In this document: positions 56,297-64,000 of the stretch, in pieces
How positions within the stretch are numbered: position 1 is the first letter of the stretch
Layout of the letters: every line of letters begins with the position of its first letter
NCBI GenBank assembly: GCA_012932295.1
Contig: JAAONU010000016.1
Coordinates: 45,043,241 to 45,107,240 of the forward strand
From: Cyclina sinensis
Lineage: Eukaryota; Mollusca; Bivalvia; Venerida; Veneridae
DNA length: 64,000 bases
Direction of reading: 5' to 3'
Made by a program: the position numbers and the translations under genes
The notes under the pieces: generated by a model
What the model saw: the letters and a program-made list of their open reading frames with translations, nothing else
Database searches by the model: none
Told to the model about the DNA's origin: nothing

Positions 56297-56697
56297 ATAT
56301 CTAGTTATTTGTTATTTGGTAAAATACGGTGAGAAAAGGTACTTGAAAGTTACTGAATCCTTGCTCCGCGTGCGTCACAAAAATAACTGCGCCTACGTTA
56401 CATGTGTTTCATGTCAAGAAATCTTCAAAATATCGTGCTAAAATCAAGCGTTTTTCTTTCTAACGCTAGGTTTTCCTGAATGATCTTGAAAATGGCAAAG
56501 TTCTGAGACAAAACAGTTTTGGAGCAAGAATCCACATTGATTGAAGGTCATCTTAGACTATTAAACAAATACCAGACAAAAAATGAAGAAATAATGAGGA
56601 AAATATTTACATCACCCCTTCCTAAATCCCTAAAATACACGATTGCAGATGCGTTACAAATCTTCCTTCCAATTGTAACGATTGGACACGGTGATAT
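56297..56697. mobile_element. Foldback element, family 2, half copy with internal deletion
   Basis: Matches the reverse complement of the spacer of the full copy (54345 back to 54230), then jumps to arm sequence (GTCAAGAAATCTTCAAAATA ... GGACACGGTGATA). About 170 bases between these parts are deleted, with the joint near 56411-56415. Only one arm is kept. Confidence 0.85.
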
Positions 56698-56833
56698 CCC
56701 TTACGTATATATAAAGCCATCAATCCTGATAGTTTATGAATATAAATCTGACCTTTTTTGTCATCATTGTCGTTTAGCAATAGCAGTCAGCATTAGCTCT
56801 GGGCAGTATAAAGTAAATTAGATGTGAAATAAG

Positions 56834-57105
56834 CAGAGCGGATCAGTGGGCCAGAGGTAACGCGCTGGACTGGTTATTTAATGGTCGCGAGATCGATCCC
56901 CCGCTGCTCTTAGAGCATTACAAACTGTCTTCTGCACAAAGGTCCCGTATATCAGTGTTGTACACTGAGCATGTAAAAAAAAGGTTGTCTCTGTAACGGG
57001 AAGCTTTCTGTATCTTGCACTGTCCCCCACAACATAAATAAGTAGTCTCCGAGAGGGCGTCGGTAAGGGTAGCTGGTATATAAACTCAAATAAATAGAGG
57101 GTAAA
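56834..57105 (+). repeat. tRNA-Thr-like SINE, plus strand
   Basis: The head has box A (GATCAGTGGGCCAGAGGTAA), GCGCTGGACTGGTTA and box B (GAGATCGATCCCCCG). The body (GTATATCAGTGTTGTACACT, CTTTCTGTATCTTGCACTGT, CCCACAACATAAATAAGTAG) is the same as at 49290 (minus). Ends near CTCAAATAAATAG. Confidence 0.8.
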
Positions 57106-58380
57106 ACGTGAAGTCGGCAAAAACAGTAAAAAGCAGTAACATTAAGTAAAACTTAAGTTGCCAGCATTAGTTGCTGGCACGAGCAGCAGGTAAATGTGAA
57201 TTTGGAAGTAGCAGTAGATAACAGTTGCAGAAGGTAAAACATGACATGACTGTCGGTTGATTAATCATGTACGAAATCAGGCCGGGACAGGACAGGGGGG
57301 GTACAAATAAAAAAACAAAACATTTTTTTCTATATTATTTTGATTATTTCTACAAAATATTAAGCGCACTCCATACAGTCAAAAAGTAGGGAGGAAAAGA
57401 GAGCATTTATTCAAATAATGATGAATTAAAGAAAAAAAATCAAAACAATTTACAAAAACAACGCCTTGAAATGGTCAGTGGCAAAATATTTGCCACTAGG
57501 GGTTTAAACCAGGTTCTAGGTTGCACCAACTCAAACATGCCCAAACAGGTTCTCCTAAGAACAATCATGTACGAGTTGTCTTGGCGATTTAATCCCAATC
57601 CACCCGTCAACTCGACAATGTAGCATGCAACAAATGAACATTGTCCAAATGCCAATATATTGTAAAGAAACATGTGTTTATATAATTACTTCTTAAACTA
57701 TTAGTTATTGTAACTAGTTTTTTTTCTATTTCGTTGGGAATAGACCATAAATTTCTTATGCAGAACATTCTCGGTTAATTTCAAGGAATGTTCCTTTAAC
57801 CTCGTAACGATATACATTTAATATATTTTTTTAAGTAGACCAGTGATTAATGTTACCATAGTGCATCAGAAAAAAAAAACTCGCAAAGCCTCCGCAATGA
57901 GGTTTCAATATGATAAAAATACAATTCTTGAATCAAAGATATCAGAGTTCATTGCTAATATAAAAAAAAACATAATATGGGAAATGTTTATGCCATAGCA
58001 CTTGAATTATTTGCACTTCTAAAGTTCAAGAGCCTGGTCAATATGCAAAAAACAGCGTGTGTTTTCATACTTTTGTCAGTTATTTGTATCAATGGTATTC
58101 GTTGGGATGTTTGTTTTTCTTCTATATTACACGTAACGCATCTTTCGGTCATATGTACCATGCCTGTATGAACTAGGGATCAACAGAAAAATATAAAGAA
58201 CCATGCCTTGCTGTCATTTTAAGCTTACGTCTTCTATTTTGGTACAAAAATCTATTTTGGTACAAAATCACTAGGCGGCGGTGCTGCAGGCTATCAAAGA
58301 AGGGGCTGTAATAATAATAATAATATTTTTCAGAAGAGTTTGCATTTACATGGTAAATATAATAAAACAATAGTTTTGGT
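57106..58380. other. Non-coding, nothing recognised
   Basis: A short direct repeat TCTATTTTGGTACAAAA occurs twice near 58232-58268. No gene. Confidence 0.4.
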
Positions 58381-58523
58381 ACCTAGACTACAACATGAAC
58401 GTTGCCCGACTCTTAAGACAAAAAGCTAGACCCAATTATGTTGTTGTGAAAAAATCATGGATTTGTGGCTCTCAACCTTCGGAGCCGGACAGTTATAATA
58501 GCCCATATCAGTCACTAATGAAT

Positions 58524-59300
58524 CTAATACTGAATACTGTATTGGACTTGACTCATTTTAAAGGTGCCTCTAACTGCAGATATATCTTCAATATCTAGAT
58601 CAGCAATTTTATTCAGATCATCAGTATCATAGCTTCCATTGTGCATTGTGAGCAACCGCAATGCACACAGTTTTACAATATCAATGTTTTCTTCCAGTTC
58701 ATTTGAATTTGTTTCAATATAAACATTTATGGATGCAGGGTGGCGACATGATGAAACAGTCAACACATAAAATTTCTGAGGAGTGTGCAGTTTCTGGAAA
58801 GTTTTTTTTTCTTTCTTTTTTAAACAAATCATTTTCTAAGATTCGAGGTATATGCACATATTTTGTTTTCAGTTTTATTCCATCCCTCACTTCTCAAGCT
58901 AATTTACTTAGTTCTGGGTTAAGCCTTCTGTTTTGATATTTGCATAATCGCTTCGGTGAAATTCTTCAGTTTCAGTAAATCTTGAAGGTTGTTTGATTTT
59001 TTTTTTCAAGCAGGTCTTCATAAGTAAATTCAAAAATATCTTTATCTATATGACGTCATGAAGTAATGTTCAAACATAAATATTTTATTTCCATTCGTTT
59101 TCAGTTAAATGCTCTTCATAAATTGAGCTTAGAGATAAAATATTGCTTTCGTATAGTAAAAAATGTCCTCAAGATCTTCATCACAAACAATGGTTTTTAT
59201 AATACAAGATTCAATTAGTGTGTCATATGAAACCTTAACACTTTAATCTATTGTCTTTTTGTTGATTGCTAAGTTCTGCAGTTTTGTTGCAATCTGAATA
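58524..59300 (-). pseudogene. Unidentified broken coding remnant
   Basis: On the minus strand a frame from about 58793 to 58524 has an acceptor-like CTTTCCAG just upstream. It reads KLHTPQKFYVLTVSSCRHPA, then a Glu/Asp/Leu-rich part with DLNKIADLDIEDISAVRG, which looks like a real globular protein in composition. Upstream (58840-59220) pieces in shifting frames with stops (ELSKLA, EVRDGIKLKTKYVHIPRILE, SIYEEHLTENEWK, SCIIKTIVCDEDLEDIF) continue the same character. I do not recognise the family. It may be a dead gene, or remnants of a transposon protein. It could also be a single real exon plus chance frames. Confidence 0.35.
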
Positions 59301-61581
59301 GGTCATTTCTACGGATTAATATATATCAGAGTAGCCCTTGGACACATATAACTTCCTACTCAGTTATGATTAAAAATTTAGCTCCCTTGTGAAATTGAAA
59401 TAGTTTAAAGGTTTGTTGGTTTGCTTATGGTATTTTTTCAAAACGTTTAAAAAAGTCTCCGGCTATAACATATTGTCAAATATTCTCAACAACATGTAGT
59501 TGAGAAAGGGGGCTGAAAACAAACACCATAAAAATCTTTGTTTCATAACCTGAAAGAAATTACTTTTTTAATTCAGGTATGATAAAAATCCAAACAAATA
59601 AAATCTTGAAATCTCAAAAAACTTTGGTATCCTACATATAATTATACGAATAAAAAGGGTTTATTTTAAATGTAATGATCGGAGGTTGTAATGATCGGAG
59701 GTTGTTTGTAGAAAAAACAATACAAAATATCAATCATTATAGAAGTCATTATTACTAAAAAAATGAATTATGTGCAAACATTCACTAGATAACTTATTTT
59801 TTTTCTAATTTTCTACATGATTTGGTTAAACGCTGATAATGAAGATGTTGCTGCAATAAAATCTTAATAATAACAATTTATACAAACCTGGGGTGGTCAG
59901 CAAACTATAAACAAACACAAGCTGGCGCTAATTGTTTATAACTGTTACGGGCAATTCTCACTGATGTGCCTACTGATAAGACTCGGCTCAGATTGAGCCG
60001 ATTTTCCCGGTTTTTCGTAGGACTAAATGAGCCGAATCAAGTTATTTCAGTTCATAACCTTGTCTAGTTACAAAAGAATACTGCGATACGGGCAGAGTTA
60101 ATAAGTGGATGTGATTTTTTGTAACGCGCAATTCTCGCTGGTATACCGGCAAGTTTTAGAGGTGTGGTCTGTCAGAAAAAAAGCTGTCAATTAAATACAT
60201 GGGTTAATTATGAATCAAATGAGTCATAAAGCAGACCATATTATTATTTTAAAAAGTACTGGTGACTGCTTTGTGGATTGATTATTGATAAAATTACAAT
60301 TCACAAAAAGCAAACGGAACTTTAGACAGGTGAAGGATATTTTTAACAAATAAACGGACTATTTGGTGATAAAGAAAATGAATTCAGTGGCTCATATTTT
60401 ATATCCCTTTCGCCATGAAGTGTGACGGAAACATCGGATATGATATCTGGTGGCATTTCAACTGACAGAAAATGCAAACTATGGACGAAATGCGTTATTT
60501 TTTTATAACTGCAATCGAAGATGCACATTCTTATTTTGAAAAAGTATGTCACAATAACTGATTTTCTTTTCAATGACAATTGTATGAACAAATTAAATCG
60601 ATTATTGATAAGTATGATGTAAGTGTAACATACATCTGTAGTATATTAAAATTACAACTGTTATATTTATTACTTTTTGTTGCAATGTGTACTTTAAATC
60701 TTTAAAAATGTAAAAAGAACTTTGTTTATCTGTAGCATTTTGACTTTAAAGCGAAAGTTTGTACGAGAAAACTTGTGTATGATAAGTTGCAGTTTAAATG
60801 AAATGTAAGATATATTATTTTTTTTACAAAAAATGATAATTTAATTGTCCTTCTCGCAGTCTACTTTTTATCTTAAAGCTTTATTTAAATAGGGTGTTAG
60901 ATCGAGGGATCAGATTCTGTTCTTTATCACAATATCTAAGTTTGTATAACCTCAATAAAATAATCTTCTTAAATAATACTCAACTATTCTGATTTTTAAT
61001 TTTCAGATAATTCTGCAAGTTTGACGTAAAGTTGAAAAAGTAAACAATATTTATTAATGTATCTATGATGGATGTTGAAAATGTGTGTATGTGTTCTCGA
61101 GGAGCGAGCGTGCGTGCGTTTGTGTATGTGTGTGAGAGATCCTGCATACTGATAAATGTATTCTTTATTTTATGTTTGACGAGAAGAACGTACCGGTTGT
61201 TCTTCATGTACGTTCAGTAATTTTTGAAATCATTTCAGATAACGTATTGTTTTATTTTTTTATAAATTGCAGAACTTAGAAGTCGGTAGTGGCTGTTGGA
61301 GAAAGTGTTTTCGTTTTGCCGATTGGATATGAAACAGCACCTGTGGACTGTAGTTTGTGTAGTTTATTCATAGAAAATTCTTACTTTTAAAACATTGAGT
61401 TGCTTAACATTTATTCTGAAAAACCTTAAACAGTGCAATATTAGTTTTTATCATTATGAGAAAAATATGTTTCATGTTTGTGTAAAGACTTAGAACTACG
61501 TTTTAATAAACACCAACACTTTGCAGTTTTTGTCAGCGTCTATTTCGATAAAAATGTATTTTTAGTGACCATTATAATTTT
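59301..61581. other. Non-coding, nothing recognised
   Basis: GTAATGATCGGAGGTT occurs twice in a row near 59672-59705. A CGGCTCA/TGAGCCG hairpin lies near 59984-60000. A GT/GCGT-rich stretch is at about 61082-61135. An 82-codon minus frame near 60343-60591 has no support. Confidence 0.4.
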
Positions 61582-62100
61582 TAGCTCACCTGAGGGTTAG
61601 CTTTTAGGATCCTTGAATGTCCGGGGTCCGTCGTCCGTCATCAACAAAAGGTCCGTTAACAATGTAGAGGTTATATTTTTCACCTAATTATCAAGAAACT
61701 TGATCAGAACGATTGTCACAGTACGGCACTGGCCAAGTTTGAATATCGGTCAAGTCGGACTGAAAACTAAGTCAAAAGGCCCAACCAAAGGAAATTCTTA
61801 TTAACTCTCTTTTGTCCAAATGGCATGAAAACTTGCCAGGTTGTTTATCGTGATAATATCTAGGTGAGGTTTGAATATAAGTCATCTTGGATCAACTATT
61901 AGGTCACAGATTTTAAATAAAGGAAAACCCTAATAAACCTTTTACAGCCGATATTTTCTTTACAACTGTCATGAACACCTGTCAGAATGTTTATCTTGAT
62001 AATATCTAGGTCATACGGATCATCTGGGGTCAAAAAGTAGGTCATTGAGACAAGTACAGATTTACTTTGTTAACACTATGGAATCCATTTTTTGTCAACT
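61582..62100 (+). repeat. 'TAGCTCACCTGAG' dispersed repeat, 3'-truncated copy
   Basis: Starts TAGCTCACCTGAGGGTTAGC and contains GTCCGTCGTCCGTCATC and units with AAGTCATCTTGGATCAA and TAGGTCACAG. It matches the 5' two-thirds of 4511-5461. The 3' end is replaced by the inverted-arm sequence from about 62106. Confidence 0.75.
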
Positions 62101-62105
62101 CAGTA

Positions 62106-63096
62106 CTCCTCGTTACTCATAACTTCATATCTAAGCAAATAGCTTGTCATTTATGTTCTCATAACCATATAAAAATTGCTTAATTCTATGTGATTACAAC
62201 TGAAAGTGATTAGGGAATAGTCCATGTCCGGGATAAGAGAAGCTAGAAATACGATAGGTTTACCAAGTGTCAACCTTTTTTAGTGTGAAGAGAGAAAAAA
62301 AAGTGCAAACACAGCAAGGATTCATGAATCCACAGCATTACTCTTAAATCTTATAACAATAGGTTTTACCCACAAACATTACCACATGCTCTTTTGTTAT
62401 ATACTTGTTTGTGGTGAAAAAACAACTTCACTTCTTTGTTAAATCATGCAAATGTGAGGGGTCAGGGGTCCATCAATTATTGATCTAAACCTGTGTATCA
62501 TCTATTTAAAAAAACTGGTATATGTTCACATTCTCACTTGTATTTAAATACTATCCCAAATTATGTCATTTTCCTAAGAACGGTCACACTTAACAAAGTA
62601 TCATTGTCTTAAACTGTGTTTCTGTTGTTGTGTTTATTAACTGTTTAAAAATCGAGACCTCTACCATGTCTACCGACCAATATGATTATGTGAACTATGC
62701 AACAACTTTTTTTGCTCGCGTTCCTTTCGGTATATAAAACTACCGAAAAGCTACAATAGCTGCCAGAAGAAATTGAAGTGTTCAGTCACTCAAATAGTAA
62801 TTATCTGCTTGCAAAATATTTCAGGAGAAAAATATGCCGAAATTATTCTAACTTTTGAATTTACCTAGCGACACTTTGATAAGGAAGTAATTTCTAGACT
62901 GAAAATAAAGATTGCCTTGTAATATTAAGCAGAACTGGCTTCCAGTCAAGCACTTAACGTGGAAAATTAGCAAAAATATTTCTTTTTTGAAGAAAAACAT
63001 GTCAAAATAGCAAAATATAAGTGTATTTTGACTGCTCAAAGGCTTCAAACTGTAAAAAGGAAAAAAAGATTTTCCCTTTTTATTTTGGACCGCGTT
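62106..63096. repeat. Right arm of the 18.8-kb-spaced inverted repeat
   Basis: Reverse complement of 44336-45262, ending TTATTTTGGACCGCGTT at 63096. It contains CGGTATATAAAACTACCG, a TATA-like motif with short inverted flanks. It is slightly longer than the left arm through small insertions (about 62290-62450). Confidence 0.85.
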
Positions 63097-63100
63097 ATTA

Positions 63101-63450
63101 GAAACTATCAAATCCAGTTTGGATCTCTCGGCGCCATTGTATTACAAGTTATCAAATCCTATATGGATCTCCCTGCGCGAATATATGGCAGGCTATCAAA
63201 TCTTATATGGATCACCCAGCGTGAATGTATGGCAACCTTACCCAGTTTGGATATCTCAGCCCGAATGTATGGCAAACTGTCAAATCTTATATGGATCTCC
63301 CGGCGTGAATGTATGGCAAACTAACCCTTTTTACATCTCCCAGCGCGAATGTATGGCAAACTATCAAATTCTAGTTTGATCTCTCATAGCGAATGTAGTG
63401 CAAACTGTCCAGTCCTGTTAGGATCTATCAGAGCAATTGTATGGCAAATA
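63101..63450. repeat. 44-bp tandem repeat, about eight copies
   Basis: Units like TATCAAATCTTATATGGATC followed by TCCCAGCGCGAATGTATGGC and AAAC. One unit is shortened (around 63325). As 44 is not a multiple of 3 the reading frame rotates with each unit, so the overlapping open frames here are not coding. It starts 4-5 bases after the right inverted arm ends. Confidence 0.9.
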
Positions 63451-63489
63451 CAAATAGTCCCAGTAAAACTCAAATGTGCAAATCTGAGA

Positions 63490-63680
63490 TGGATCATGTG
63501 TCCAGTGGTAACGCGCTGCACTTGTAATCCAGGGGTTGCTAGTTCGACCCCGCCCACTCCCCACTTATATCACTAGTATTTCAGATGAGAAATCAGAACG
63601 GGGTCTCATGTATCAGTGCTAAACACTGAAACTGAAAAGGAACCAGGGAACCATGTCTGGAATTGGATTCCTGCAAATTT
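63490..63680 (+). repeat. tRNA-Thr-like SINE, plus strand
   Basis: Head TGGATCATGTGTCCAGTGG, GTAACGCGCTGCACTTGTAA (loop CTTGTAA, anticodon TGT, threonine) and box B CTAGTTCGACCCCGCC. The body has CATGTATCAGTGCTAAACAC and AAGGAACCAGGGAACCA, as at 49290 and 56834. Confidence 0.75.
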
Positions 63681-64000
63681 GTAGACATTTATTTTAGTAA
63701 CGGAAATGTTTTAGAAGCATAGTTGTAACAGATATATAAATCCCTTTTTTTAAGTTTACATGTATTTTATCTTTGTTTAGACATTGTACATTCAGATGTT
63801 AAAAAGGCAACTCAGTTTTACCTTTAGCATTTCTACACAAACTACAAACAATATGATAATTAGCAATTTTTTTAACAAAATGCAATGCGCACGTTCATTT
63901 CGCGCACAAACATAAAATCGTCATCACCATCAGGAAATAAAACATTTCAAAACCCTGCCCATGAATCACATGTTTGGAAGGACACGGCTTGTCATTGTGT
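63681..64000. other. Non-coding, nothing recognised
   Basis: AT-rich, no supportable feature up to the window edge. Confidence 0.4.

Noticed and set aside
63028..63576. Three overlapping open frames with repeated peptides (YGKLSNLIWIS..., CMANYQIL...)
   Set aside because: They cover a 44-bp tandem repeat. Since 44 is not a multiple of 3, each frame reads the same DNA in turn, so there is no protein.

Overview
The window looks like nuclear DNA from a bivalve mollusc. It is AT-rich, has spliced genes with GT-AG introns, and is dominated by decayed repeats of kinds common in clam, oyster and scallop genomes: 'TAGCTCACCTGAG' elements, 'GGACGGACGGAC / ACTATATGCCTCCC' elements, tRNA-derived SINEs and TTAA-flanked MITEs. 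A heterodont or venerid clam is my best guess, but the species cannot be fixed from sequence alone. No rRNA, intact tRNA, CRISPR or bacterial-type operon was seen.

Genes. (1) Positions 1-3408 (+) hold the 3' part of a C2H2 zinc-finger gene: one exon ending at 188, a 1.7 kb intron, and a long second exon whose reading frame shifts by one base near 2764-2801. (2) Positions 9705-11671 (+) hold a three-exon BTB/POZ gene (246 aa). It is followed at 12510-13237 by a second, diverged set of C-terminal exons with no BTB exons of its own. This set is phase-compatible with the upstream BTB exon and may be an alternative terminal exon. (3) Positions 28446-30662 (+) hold a paralogous three-exon BTB gene (288 aa) with the same intron phases. 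Together these are a small local BTB family split by a 7.7 kb satellite block. They are probably cytoplasmic or nuclear adaptor-type proteins with a C-terminal coiled coil; no Kelch or MATH domain is visible. (4) Positions 58524-59300 (-) hold an unidentified, broken coding remnant, and 42361-43951 (+) a dead LINE reverse transcriptase.

Repeats. Positions 16706-24400 are two abutting tandem arrays of related 37-bp units (gapless alignment, 28 of 37 identical) with higher-order structure, including a repeat of about 1.28 kb. Positions 34488-37400 are a 2.9 kb foldback element with arms of about 510 bp, subterminal GCAGAGAGAC motifs and a nested hairpin MITE. Positions 44336-63096 are bounded by inverted copies of a sequence of about 0.95 kb lying 17 kb apart. 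Between them are tRNA-Thr-like SINEs, a palindromic degenerate minisatellite (50040-51060), a TTAA MITE carrying a tRNA-like core (52941-53380) and two copies of a second foldback family. Positions 63101-63450 are a 44-bp tandem repeat starting directly at the right inverted arm.

The most unusual signals are: TIR elements with TTAA duplications and a Pol III-like tRNA core (two copies); SINEs with different heads sharing one central domain; the orphan BTB C-terminal exons; the two-subfamily 37-bp satellite; and perfect or near-perfect estrogen-response-element palindromes inside the 145-bp intronic repeat. Long stretches, especially 8.05-9.7, 38.7-41.4, 45.3-48.5 and 59.7-61.6 kb, hold nothing I can assign.
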